From: an uncultured Rhodobacterales bacterium
Lineage (GTDB): Bacteria; Pseudomonadota; Alphaproteobacteria; Rhodobacterales; Rhodobacteraceae
Length of the DNA stretch: 41,397 bases
Assembly (NCBI GenBank): GCA_937901055.1
Contig: CALCGO010000023.1
Coordinates: 1-41,397 of the forward strand
Direction: 5' to 3'
Below are positions 20,667 to 29,000 of the stretch, in pieces. Below the pieces are notes generated by a model. That model saw only the letters and a list, made by a program, of their open reading frames with translations. It made no database searches and was not told the origin of the DNA. Within the stretch, counting starts at the first letter, position 1, and the number at the start of each line of letters is the position of its first letter. Position numbers and translations under genes: made by a program.

Positions 20667-21011
20667 ATGCTACTTACCAACCAAGACATCCCGAATCCCA
20701 CACGGTGCGAATCAATCAACGCTGATCTTGTCTTTATCCGTCTGCAGTTGTTGAAAGTTCTTGAAGAGAATTGCGACTCTCAAGAATTATTCGAGTTTGT
20801 TGATATGCACAACCGTCATGTGCGCAACGCAGCCTTCGAGCTCGAACTTCCAGAAGTGCGATACGAACTTGAATGCAGTGTAACTATTGACATCTCGACC
20901 CGTACCAACCCCGACGAACTTGAGCAGGCGTTTAGGGAAGCTCTCGAATCTGCTGCTGAGGACGTTGAGTATTGCTCCGTCAGCGTTGGCGTTGACCTTG
21001 TTGAGTGCTGA
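20667..21011 (+). CDS. Unknown acidic protein (114 aa)
   Basis: Starts one base after the previous stop; AAAAAGGACACC lies upstream. 114 residues, acidic. A helical first half (FIRLQLLKVLEENCDSQELF) and a ferredoxin-like strand-helix-strand end (YELECSVTIDISTRTNPDEL, then VEYCSVSVGVDLVEC). No motif or family recognised. Confidence 0.6.
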   Translation: MLLTNQDIPNPTRCESINADLVFIRLQLLKVLEENCDSQELFEFVDMHNRHVRNAAFELELPEVRYELECSVTIDISTRTNPDELEQAFREALESAAEDVEYCSVSVGVDLVEC

Positions 21012-21013
21012 TT

Positions 21014-21463
21014 ATGGCGCAGCTATTTGATGGCCCATTGGATACTGACGATCCCATTCTTCTGCGTGAGCCGCGTCTTAAGCGCCAGCTTGTGCAGGTG
21101 TACGAACTGCTACTGCTCGATGACCTGACGCTAGAGGAACTGTCTGCCAAGACCAACGCTCCCACTTCCTCAGTGTCTGCGCGTATTCGTGACCTGCGTA
21201 AGCCTCGGTTCGGAGGCTTTCGTGTTGATCGTGAGCATTTAAGCAACGGTTTGTATCGTTACATGCTTCGATCCGACACTGGTAACCCTGAGTTTGTCTA
21301 CGATCCACTGCCTAAATCAGATAACGAGCGCCTTGAAGCACGTCGCCGTGTCATTCAGTGGCTGGATCGTGTTAGTGTCCCGGCCTTCCAAGCAGGGGCT
21401 GATGGCCCCGTAATGTTTGGTCACCGACTGCTCATTGATGACCTCCACACCCTTTGCCGTTAG
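21014..21463 (+). CDS. Winged-helix DNA-binding protein
   Basis: 149 residues from the ATG at 21014 (a GTG at 21005 is possible). Residues 20-75 form a winged helix: a helix (RQLVQVYELLLLDDLTLEEL), a recognition-type helix SAKTNAPTSSVSARIRDLRK, and a wing RFGGFRVDRE followed by LYRYML. The second half is a helix with an RRRVIQWLDR segment and a C-terminal strand-helix. It may regulate the phage operons or act in replication; with no recognised initiator here, a replication role is worth considering but unproven. Confidence 0.6.
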   Translation: MAQLFDGPLDTDDPILLREPRLKRQLVQVYELLLLDDLTLEELSAKTNAPTSSVSARIRDLRKPRFGGFRVDREHLSNGLYRYMLRSDTGNPEFVYDPLPKSDNERLEARRRVIQWLDRVSVPAFQAGADGPVMFGHRLLIDDLHTLCR

Positions 21464-21469
21464 GAATGT

Positions 21470-21757
21470 ATGACCCCAGCAAGAATGCGTGCTCTGCAAG
21501 AACTTGTCAACGTGCGACGCAGCATCTCAACTTTGATCAACGAACTATCCGGTGACCCTAGTTACCGTGATTTCGTTAAGCGTCTTGAGTCTGGCGAGGA
21601 AGTGTCTACCAGGGCCCGTCGTCCTGGCGACGTGCCACCGTTAACAGACCAGGAAGTTGAAGAGAAGTACGGCGTCAGCGTTGAGCCACCCACTGACGGC
21701 GAGATACCCCCCTGGGTGATGGAACGTATCAGCAAACACATTACTGATACGCTCTAG
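21470..21757 (+). CDS. Unknown protein (95 aa)
   Basis: The ATG at 21470 has TAGGA upstream. 95 residues: helical N-terminus (MRALQELVNVRRSISTLINE), a polar linker rich in Pro, Arg and Glu, and a short helix at the end (WVMERISKHITDTL). Looks like a small adaptor or coiled-coil protein. No family recognised. Confidence 0.6.
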   Translation: MTPARMRALQELVNVRRSISTLINELSGDPSYRDFVKRLESGEEVSTRARRPGDVPPLTDQEVEEKYGVSVEPPTDGEIPPWVMERISKHITDTL

Positions 21758-21821
21758 GTTTGATGCCGTCCTGCCAGGGTTGTTTGGTAGCTCCCCTCGC
21801 AGGGCGGCGTCATACATTTTT

Positions 21822-22370
21822 ATGTTTAAGATACTTACTACCTTCGTGTTTGCGATTGGCGTGCTGCCGCTTGCAGCCCAAGCTGAACCGCGCTCTATCC
21901 ACGAAGGTATCCAAGGCCCGTTCCACCATGCGGAACGCGGTGAGCAAGTTCAAGTTAACCCCCCACCAACAACTCTTCCGCCTCGGCGCGAGTGGACTGG
22001 TTCAATTCCGTCCCACTACGGCAGCACCACCGGCTGTTCGCAAGCCAACGCCACTCTTATTGCTCATGCAATGTGGGATGTAGGAGCTAATGACTCCCAG
22101 GTGTATCGAATGCTCAACATCGTCAGCCGCGAAAGCGGTTGCGACTCATCTGCTTACAACGGCAACCGTCGAACCGGCGATGACAGTTGGGGATTCTGTC
22201 AACTCAATTCTCTCGCCGGGTTCTTTCGTTCGGGCGGCATCTTGGAAAACTACAACCGATGGTCGTTCGCAGGTAACCCCCGGCACAACGCTCAAGCCTG
22301 TGCTGCGCTGTATGCCCGCTGCGGCTTTGGCCCCTGGATTAAAGGCGACTACGGATGTAGGAAGCCGTAA
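21822..22370 (+). CDS. Secreted lysozyme/transglycosylase-like protein
   Basis: The ATG at 21822 gives 182 residues opening with a signal peptide MFKILTTFVFAIGVLPLAAQ with an AxA-type cleavage site; an in-frame TTG 14 codons earlier would bury it. After a Pro/Thr linker (PPPTTLPPRREW), the domain from about residue 65 has VSRESGCDSSAYNGNRRTGD and WGFCQLN, the arrangement of lysozyme-like/SLT folds, where the Glu in the RESG motif is the likely catalytic residue, and several Cys that may form disulfides. It should act on peptidoglycan outside the membrane, as an auxiliary lysis or entry-exclusion enzyme. The ribosome site is weak. Confidence 0.7.
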   Translation: MFKILTTFVFAIGVLPLAAQAEPRSIHEGIQGPFHHAERGEQVQVNPPPTTLPPRREWTGSIPSHYGSTTGCSQANATLIAHAMWDVGANDSQVYRMLNIVSRESGCDSSAYNGNRRTGDDSWGFCQLNSLAGFFRSGGILENYNRWSFAGNPRHNAQACAALYARCGFGPWIKGDYGCRKP

Positions 22371-22382
22371 CAAATAGATCAC

Positions 22383-22397
22383 CCCACAAAGTGTGGG
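22383..22397 (+). promoter_or_regulatory. Hairpin in the ssb leader
   Basis: CCCACA-AAG-TGTGGG, a perfect 6-bp stem, lies between the stop at 22370 and the AAAAGGAGG of ssb (22415). There is no T-run; it could tune ssb expression or protect the mRNA end. Confidence 0.4.
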
Positions 22398-22414
22398 CTT
22401 GAAAAGGAGGCATT

Positions 22415-22846
22415 ATGCCAGGTAATACAGTAGCTATCAGTGGAACACTCGGAGCAGATCCCGAGCTTCGATACACGCAATCGGCTCGACCAGTCTGCGG
22501 GATGCGCATTGCATCCAACCGTCGCTATCAGCGCAACGGTGAATGGGAAGAAGAGACTACTTGGTTCTCGATCACAGCTTGGGGGGAATTGGGAGAGAAC
22601 TGCGCCCAGTCTTTGGTGAAGGGTGTAGCCGTTGACGTGCAGGGTCGCTTCAAGGAAAGCCAATACACCGACAAAGACGGCAACGAGCGCAAGAGCTTTG
22701 AAGTTGTAGCTGACACTGTTGGCCCGTCGTTGCGTTGGGCAACGTGTGAAGTCACCAAGGTCAAGCGCGAGAAGGCTGACGCTGGCGCTGTTGCACGCCC
22801 GCAACCTCAAGCTACCCCTGTTTACGACGAGACTGAACCGTTCTAA
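22415..22846 (+). CDS. ssb: Single-stranded DNA-binding protein
   Basis: 143 residues with a very strong AAAAGGAGG site. OB-fold as in bacterial SSB: MPGNTVAISGTLGADPELRY, VCGMRIASNRRYQ, EETTWFSITAWGELGENCAQ, VAVDVQGRFKESQYTDKDGN. A short Gln/Pro/Ala linker leads to the acidic tip YDETEPF, which resembles the DDxxPF tail through which SSB recruits partner proteins. It coats ssDNA made by the YqaJ-like exonuclease or during replication. The last gene of normal size in the plus-strand operon. Confidence 0.92.
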   Translation: MPGNTVAISGTLGADPELRYTQSARPVCGMRIASNRRYQRNGEWEEETTWFSITAWGELGENCAQSLVKGVAVDVQGRFKESQYTDKDGNERKSFEVVADTVGPSLRWATCEVTKVKREKADAGAVARPQPQATPVYDETEPF

Positions 22847-22920
22847 TGTTTCCCGAACTGCTTGTCCTCTTCGGCCTAGCTGGCTTATGCGCCATGCTTG
22901 TTTGGATAAGCTGTCTCTAA
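22846..22920 (+). CDS. 24-residue single-span membrane peptide
   Basis: The ATG shares its A with the ssb stop (TAATG). The 24 residues MFPELLVLFGLAGLCAMLVW (then ISCL) are almost entirely hydrophobic, enough for one transmembrane helix. The stop TAA (22918-22920) overlaps the stop of the convergent minus-strand holin candidate. Such a tiny frame could be chance, but coupling to ssb and the clean hydrophobic composition argue for a real membrane peptide, perhaps involved in lysis. Confidence 0.4.
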   Translation: MFPELLVLFGLAGLCAMLVWISCL

Positions 22921-23081
22921 TCGTCCTGGCGAGCGATGTAAGCGCCTAGCGCTATCATCCCGGCTGCTACACCAGCGCCCGCCAACATAGTACGAGTCTC
23001 GCCGTTCTCTGCTATTGCTACTGCTCCCCCTAGCAGCGCCGAAGCTGCAAGGAGGAGTGGAGCAGAGAACGGCGTCCTCAT
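22917..23081 (-). CDS. Putative holin (54 aa, two membrane helices)
   Basis: The ATG at 23081-23079 overlaps the endolysin TGA (ATGA). 54 residues: PFSAPLLLAASALLGGAVAI as first hydrophobic helix, a short polar turn (AENGETRT), then MLAGAGVAAGMIALGAYIA as second helix, and a charged C-terminal tail RQDD. Two short helices, a tight turn and direct linkage to an endolysin are typical of small holins, which form the membrane lesion that releases or activates the endolysin. No sequence family was recognised, so the call rests on topology and context. Confidence 0.65.
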   Translation of the reverse strand: MRTPFSAPLLLAASALLGGAVAIAENGETRTMLAGAGVAAGMIALGAYIARQDD

Positions 23082-24082
23082 CACTTCGGGTAATGCACAA
23101 CGTCGCCTGGATTGAAGTTGCGTGCCCCGCCACCATTGAAATCAGCAAAGGTGTCAAACATCTCAGCGCTAGGCCAAGCTGTCGTGTTAGTCAAGCGCCG
23201 GATAATTGACGCCACACCTTCACCAATCTCTACTTCGCCACGAACACCAGCAACCCCAGGGATTGCAGTGAAGACAGGCTTACTTGCAGTTGAGTAACTG
23301 TTAAACGCTGACGCGTCAAGCTCTGTGTGCTTGGAGCCATCGCCGTAGCAGGTGCTTGCTACACCCCAGGGCGTGTCGCCCTTCTTGATGTACCATTCGA
23401 CTGGATCGACAGCAGTTACGTCGTCAGATGGCGGCGGGTTCGGCAGGTCGGGCTCCGGTGCCGGTGGTGGTGGCGGCGGCTCAGGCACGTCTTCCGTGTC
23501 AGCGTATGCCAGCCAGCAATCGCCACGGAACTTGTCCATGTCCCATAGTGCGCCACCAGTAGCGTACTTGGAGTTGCCTGCCGGGTCGTACTTGCGGTTC
23601 GTCCACTCAAAGTGGGCGACAATATCGCCCCAGTTCAGACCAAGCTTGGTGACAAGAACATGGCACATCTTGGCGTATGCAACCTGCTGGACCTCCGGCC
23701 ACTGCTCACCAGTGCCCGCATTCGCGGCCTCGATAGAGAGCATGTAGCGGTTGCCCGCATCCTTCGGGATCGTGCCCTTAGAGGTCTTGTACGGGCCACC
23801 CTTGCCTTGAGTATTTGTGGCCCCAGCCGCGCAGACGGTCACGGTGCCGTCCCTTGAGAGATACAAGGCCCCGATTGGCTTGGCGTCAGCGTTATTGAGC
23901 ATGTAGTTCAAGTCATTAGCGGGCGTAGTGTTCGATGCAGTGTGATGGACACCGATAGCCCACACCGCGTCGTAGCCACCGCTGGAACGTGAGCGTGTCT
24001 GCCAGCCGGGGTACTCCTCGACCTTCAGCCCGCCTTCACGCAGCCAGTCAGCCATGTTGAGAAGCCAAATGTTTCCACTCAT
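23081..24082 (-). CDS. Endolysin: N-acetylmuramoyl-L-alanine amidase with LysM-like C-terminus
   Basis: 333 residues. N-terminal amidase_2 domain (about 1-190): WLREGGLKVEEYPGWQTRSR, zinc ligand region GVHHTAS (H46/H47), LSIEAAN (E118), and AHFEWTNRKYDP with H157 and the D166 region, as in zinc amidases cutting between MurNAc and L-Ala. A Pro-rich linker (about 200-220) is followed by a wall-binding part (about 229-333) that begins WYIKKGDTPWGVASTCYGDG, LysM-like, and ends FNPGDVVHYPK. No signal peptide, so export depends on a holin, for which 22917-23081 is the candidate. Its style fits actinophage endolysins. Starts overlapping the stop of a 52-aa gene. Confidence 0.88.
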   Translation of the reverse strand: MSGNIWLLNMADWLREGGLKVEEYPGWQTRSRSSGGYDAVWAIGVHHTASNTTPANDLNYMLNNADAKPIGALYLSRDGTVTVCAAGATNTQGKGGPYKTSKGTIPKDAGNRYMLSIEAANAGTGEQWPEVQQVAYAKMCHVLVTKLGLNWGDIVAHFEWTNRKYDPAGNSKYATGGALWDMDKFRGDCWLAYADTEDVPEPPPPPPAPEPDLPNPPPSDDVTAVDPVEWYIKKGDTPWGVASTCYGDGSKHTELDASAFNSYSTASKPVFTAIPGVAGVRGEVEIGEGVASIIRRLTNTTAWPSAEMFDTFADFNGGGARNFNPGDVVHYPK

Positions 24083-24237
24083 GCTGGAACTTCCAGCTTG
24101 TCGCCGTAAAGCGCGGTGAGCGCTTCAAGCGGCGTGCTTGCCTCGTCCATCACTGACTGCACCTCATCAAGACGGTCGTAGTCAATGGGAGGATCACCGT
24201 CTGCGGTGTCCTCGTTAGCGTCTGCGTAATGGTCCAT
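24079..24237 (-). CDS. Small acidic protein (52 aa) before the endolysin
   Basis: The ATG at 24237-24235 has AGGAGAAACT directly upstream, and the TGA overlaps the endolysin ATG (ATGA). 52 residues, strongly acidic (MDHYADANEDTADGDPPIDY), with a short helix ALTALYGDKLEV near the end. No membrane segment, so not a holin. It couples the tail gene upstream to the lysis genes. No family recognised. Confidence 0.65.
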   Translation of the reverse strand: MDHYADANEDTADGDPPIDYDRLDEVQSVMDEASTPLEALTALYGDKLEVPA

Positions 24238-24245
24238 AGTTTCTC

Positions 24246-24668
24246 CTAATCAATCATCTCTAAACCGTCACGAATAACTAACCGTGCCGTGTCCAGAGAA
24301 GGTGCCGTTACCGAACGGACACCCGTATCTGTGGTGTAATCAATCCTAATCGTTAGATCAAACTCGCCAGGTGGCACGTTGGTATCTTCCGGTTGCACGT
24401 CGTAGTAGATAATGCCGTCCTCGGGAACGATAATCAGCACCTGACGTGGCTCTGACCAATCAAAGCCAGTGTCTTCCAGCCATTGTTCTGTTGTCGGCAC
24501 GCCACTGACGCGGCGCACTGCCATAAAGCATTCGGCCCCTGTGAGATCAATAGGTCTATTGCCGTCACCCAAAACGCGCAACACAATGCCAGGCAACGTG
24601 TCACCAGCGCGCCAGTTCAGTACGTCGGGTGACGTGACGATTCGGTTTGGCTTGGGAATAATGCTCAT
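24246..24668 (-). CDS. Tail/fibre-associated protein with BppU-N-like domain (140 aa)
   Basis: 140 residues. The core (AGDTLPGIVLRVLGDGNRPI, DLTGAECFMAVRR, then IIYYDVQPEDTNVPPGEFDL and ARLVIRDG) follows the immunoglobulin-like pattern seen in N-terminal domains of baseplate/fibre proteins such as BppU: an input range statement (GDT.P), a DLTG turn, an acidic W/D segment and a GxYxxE/FDL strand. Such domains plug fibres into a tail. It lies between two fibre-like genes and the lysis genes, overlapping the upstream gene's stop. Confidence 0.6.
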   Translation of the reverse strand: MSIIPKPNRIVTSPDVLNWRAGDTLPGIVLRVLGDGNRPIDLTGAECFMAVRRVSGVPTTEQWLEDTGFDWSEPRQVLIIVPEDGIIYYDVQPEDTNVPPGEFDLTIRIDYTTDTGVRSVTAPSLDTARLVIRDGLEMID

Positions 24669-25210
24669 CGCGCCCCCACGGTTGCGCTTGAGACTTGCAG
24701 CGCCTGATCGTCGTCAGTACCAACAGTCATAACGCGGCCGGTTCCAAAGACCAGCCGTATGTTTACTAGGTAACGACCAATGCGGTCGAGATCTTCGGGC
24801 CCCCATTCACGCCAGACTTGATTTGAACTGTAGTCAACATCAAGATCAAAGACCCTGCGATCCTGCACTCCACCAAAAGCTGACATCCCGCTCAAGATCA
24901 ACGTGGCCCGCATTACTGACGTGAGATCTAACTCCAAGTTGGGCTTATCAAGCGGGATAATCGACGCTTCAAAGCGCCGAGCCGTGTCGTGTGCCCTGTA
25001 ATGCCAAGACACTGCGTGCGGGCGCGATGATGAGCCAGGCAGAATGACGTAGTTGACGCCAGGCAAAGCGCTTTCACCGCGAATCTGCCCGTATGTTTGA
25101 TCTTCGCCACCGTAGTAGCCGGTGCCGTAGTATCCGTCAGAAGTCGCGAAGCTACCCAATACAAAACGCAGATCTAGTGTCCGCGATTTATCGAGGTCCG
25201 CGGTTTCCAT
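24665..25210 (-). CDS. Unknown tail/fibre-region protein (181 aa)
   Basis: The ATG at 25210 is chosen because it overlaps the upstream stop (TAATG); fourteen codons before it lie in the preceding gene. 181 residues, beta-rich with a Tyr/Gly-rich patch (DGYYGTGYYGGEDQTYGQ), WHYRAHDTARRFEASIIPLD, and a final strand region (YLVNIRLVFGTGRVMTVGTD). No signal or membrane segment. The Tyr/Gly patch and beta pattern fit a fibre or appendage component. No family recognised. Confidence 0.65.
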   Translation of the reverse strand: METADLDKSRTLDLRFVLGSFATSDGYYGTGYYGGEDQTYGQIRGESALPGVNYVILPGSSSRPHAVSWHYRAHDTARRFEASIIPLDKPNLELDLTSVMRATLILSGMSAFGGVQDRRVFDLDVDYSSNQVWREWGPEDLDRIGRYLVNIRLVFGTGRVMTVGTDDDQALQVSSATVGAR

Positions 25211-26076
25211 TAGAACGCAATACCCAACACGTCGAAAACGACACCAGCGCACACCTTGCCTGGGTGCTGCGGGCTCACAATTTTGTAACTGATGTCCCAG
25301 TTACTTTGATTAACTGGACAAATCACCATGTTTGCAGTTGCATGACTGACCGGAACAACCGTGTCCGCATACAAACCGCCGTACTCCCAAAGATACGCTT
25401 CACCGTTGACGTTGCGAATTGGCGAGCTTGTAACTGAAACTGAACTCGGATTAAAGTTTACAAACGATACTTCGTTAAAGGCAGAGCCTTTTGCTGACAC
25501 TATTAAGTGACCATTTGTTTCTCCGCCAACAACAACAGCGTTAACGTACAACGCTTTTGCCTTTTTCTTATTGCCAAACGAGTCAGTTTGAGTCATTGAT
25601 ACGCCGCCAATAGTGTCCGGCACGTCTACGTCATACGTCGTATTTGCCAGTGTTGTGTCCGGCTTGTATTTAGATTCCCTGGAATCGTAAATCCTTGTCG
25701 GGGTGCACAGTGTGGCGTTCACATGAAAGTGATTAGCTGGAGCATAATCATCTAGGTCATGCTCATGATCAACCCGAGAATAGTCTTTGTCGTGATCCTT
25801 ACTCCCCGCAGCTTTGTGAGTGTCTAAAGCGCTACTAACTTTCTCCACCTCTGCGTCGGTGTAATCCTTAGCAGTCTCAGCGTTCTCGTTAACGTCGAGG
25901 TCAGACTGATTAAGCCGATCAGTTACGTTGTTGTGGTCGCCAGACGGATTACCGCCAAGCTCATTCAGAACATCGGTCAACGCATACGAAATCAAGTTGT
26001 GATCTAGGGGATGGTTGTTCACCATCGGATCAGTATTAGTTCGCGTGTGCGGTGGTACTTCCGGTGGATAGGCCAC
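25210..26076 (-). CDS. Putative tail fibre / receptor-binding protein (288 aa)
   Basis: 288 residues. N-terminus PPHTRTNTDPMVNNHPLDHN leads to a short helical stalk (NENAETAKDYTDAEVEKVSS), then DHEHDLDDYAPANHFHVN with HxH pairs like the metal-binding knots of phage fibres. The C-terminal domain (from about 125: CTPTRIYDSRES ... ALYVNAVVVGGETNGHLIVS ... FVNFNPSSVSVTSSPI) resembles a repeated beta domain found on actinobacterial surface and phage proteins (LLDTR ... LNVT ... GYLT ... LN). It probably contacts the host surface. Its neighbours downstream are tail/fibre components and then lysis. Confidence 0.65.
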   Translation of the reverse strand: MAYPPEVPPHTRTNTDPMVNNHPLDHNLISYALTDVLNELGGNPSGDHNNVTDRLNQSDLDVNENAETAKDYTDAEVEKVSSALDTHKAAGSKDHDKDYSRVDHEHDLDDYAPANHFHVNATLCTPTRIYDSRESKYKPDTTLANTTYDVDVPDTIGGVSMTQTDSFGNKKKAKALYVNAVVVGGETNGHLIVSAKGSAFNEVSFVNFNPSSVSVTSSPIRNVNGEAYLWEYGGLYADTVVPVSHATANMVICPVNQSNWDISYKIVSPQHPGKVCAGVVFDVLGIAF

Positions 26077-26087
26077 TGTCGGGCTCC

Positions 26088-29000
26088 TTACGATTCTTGT
26101 CTGTCTCGACGGCGTTGGTTTTGAATTGCTTGTCTTCTCACTTGCTCTTCATACCTACTCTGATCAAATGGCATCTGAGGCAAGCCAAGCCCGCTAAAGA
26201 TTTTATTCAGCGATGTTGTATTATTTGTTGTCGTTCTTCGCACATCACCGGAGTCAAAACTACCACTTGTGAACTCACGCTTACCTCGACCGTTTGGCCC
26301 AGTGCCTTCAACCTGAGATAGAACAGCATCGCGAAGCAACGCCGATTGACCTGTCATTCCTGACAACTTGTACCCAATTTCGCCCAGGCCACCTTTAAAG
26401 TCACCTTCGTACATGCGTTTAAACGCACTTGTTGGCTGCACGTTAAGCCACGATGTCAGCATTCCCTGATCATTTGGTCGCGTCTGCGTGTTGCCCGATC
26501 CGATATCTGCGGAGAACAGCAGTTCAGCCGCAAACTTTGGAACAGGATTTATCGCACCGCCAATGTTGTTCGAAAATGGGCTGAGAGGGCTCTTAAGCGG
26601 CGACTCAAACGGGTTAGCCCCTTGTAGAGCGTTAGTCCTACCCCAAGGCGTCGTGAGAGAATTGCCAAACTGAGCCGCCCACTCAGGGTTTTGATCTTCT
26701 TCGTCCACCATCACGTCGTAGATCTTCACAAGCAATCCAGCACGCGCCGGATTGGAAATCGGTAGCCGCAGAGTCATTGTTATTTGGTGACGCAGCCAAG
26801 GGTAGAACGGGATCAGTCGTTTGATAAAACTTTTTTCCATTTTTGTCAAACGAGTGAAGTCACCAAGAGCTTTCAGGGTGTTCTCAATTGCTTTCTGCTG
26901 AACCTCTGGCACTGACTCATCGACCTGAGCTTTGAGTGTGGGATCTAAATCATCAGTGCGACCCAATCCGTTGTTTGCGCGAGCATCCTGCCCGACTTTA
27001 TTCATGCCGCGATCAAACTCAAGCTGATACACAGCCGCACGGAACATCGAGTCAACCGTTGCGTTGATGCGATAGCCGGTACGAACAGCAGTCGCAGTGC
27101 CTTCTAAGACTTTAGACCTAGCAGCGCCAATACCGATGACATCTTGAGCAACAGCAAGCTGAGCTTCAAGCGATTGGCGATCTGATGGGTTCAAGTTTGG
27201 GTCTTCAAGTTTTGCTTCTAGGTCCGCGATCTCGGCTTTAGCTTTAACAGTTGACTCGCGACGATTCCTCACATAATCAGGGTCAGACATCAAAGCTGCG
27301 CCACGCTGCAATCCCATCTCGGGATTTTGATTACCATTGTTAATGCCGTGATACTCCGACAATGAGTAGTTGGTTTGATTCAATCGACGGGGCATGTTAC
27401 TTATCGCGCCGTCGTTCTTTTGGATCTGCTTTATTGTGTCAAAGTACGACACAGGCTGACCCAATTCTTTCTGCAAGTGGGTGCGTTCTTCGTCAAGCAC
27501 CTTCTTCATTGCGCCAGCAATTTCACCTAGCGAATTGCTTACATTGCCAGAAGAAATTGCGGCCATTGCAAGGTTGCCAAAGACATTGTTGATGAGCCAC
27601 ATCGCACGAATTGGAAGAACAGTAAACTTCCACATAGATGTCAAAGCGTCAGCGCCTTGCCAGAACCGGCTCGTTTGAGCCGCGTCTAGTTCCGTAGCAA
27701 CAACCTCTGCCACTTCTCTTCTGATCACTTTCATTGTTGAAAGATCGTGAGCGTCAACTTGGTGTTGCCACAAAGGATCACCAACAGTGTCTTCGCTAAA
27801 GGTTCTCCAGGGATCAGTCGCACTATTAGTCGCTGCGCCTTTAAGATCTCCACGAGGTTGAGCCACAAGCTGCCAGCCTGATTCAGCCGCCGCATTTCCT
27901 ATGGCAGTAAGCGTGGGTTTGCCACCGTTCTCAAACAAGAGTTGGACTCCCGGAATTTTACGCGCGTCCCATGAGAAGTGACCGTCAAACTTTTTGTCGT
28001 TGACAAGAATGCGAACCATTTCAGATCGCATTAATTCATGAGCTTGAAGCATTTCCATCCGCTGATGATTCATGAACTCTGGCGTTACGATGCCTCGACC
28101 AGCGCTGCGTTCAGCGTCAACCTCGCCTACCTTAATTCCTCTAGCAGAAGTGCCAGTTATGTGTCGGCTTGGCGGCGCTGCACCCTGCCCGGTGCGAACG
28201 TAAGGGACACCTTCCAAATTCACCCTCTTGTTGTCAGGGTTGAACAAGCTATTTGGATCTTGATTCTGTTTCAGAATAGATCTCAAATCACCAGGAGTAT
28301 GAGCAAGCTGATGTGAAAGCTGCTGATTTTCCATAATCAGCCTGTCTTTCTTCATCTCGAAACCGCGTATTTCTTCCGTAAGACGCGCCGTTGTCTCCGG
28401 GTCAGTTGTCCGAGCAAGCTCTTTGCGCCGCTCGTAAATATTTTTGTTAGCTCCTTGCAGCAATACGTTGTTGTCTCGCATCATTGCCAATTGAGATTTC
28501 ATTAACTCAACGCTATTTTTTGCGATAACGCGGTAGTTGCGAGGCATGTATTGCATTCGCAGTTTCTGCAAATCAAAATCGTTGTACAACTCGCCGTCAA
28601 GGAACTTCACTGTGTCCTTAAATGAATCCACAAAAACGTCATTTAAGTCATTGAGCAGGTCATTGCCAATATTTTGAGTGGCTTCCCGCATGTCGGGGCG
28701 TCGCGATGAAGTGAAAGCATCATCTAAAAGCGGTGACCCATTCAGCTTGTCGATAACAGGCTGCTCCATAGCGCGCTCGACTTGGATAATGATTCGTTGC
28801 TGCAAATCAAGCATCATCGTAAACGACGCCGAAGCAGGATCAAGCGGTCCTTTGTTTAGATCTACTTTCCCAGCATTAATTGCGTCGTTAATGTAAGTAT
28901 TAAGGTCTTGTTTGACTAACTCGTTAATAAGATCCTGTCGCATTTGCGGAGAGATCTCATTCCAATAACCCTTTTCTTCCATTATTCGGAATAGTTCACC

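Noticed and set aside
21780..21821. TTG start 14 codons upstream for the secreted lysozyme-like protein
   Set aside because: It would place polar, Arg-rich residues before the signal peptide; the ATG at 21822 puts the Lys-Leu-Phe signal sequence at the N-terminus.
22941..22953. AGCGC-CTA-GCGCT hairpin as terminator of the plus-strand operon
   Set aside because: The stem is only 5 bp, it has no T-run, and it lies inside the holin candidate's coding sequence; no good terminator was found for either strand here.
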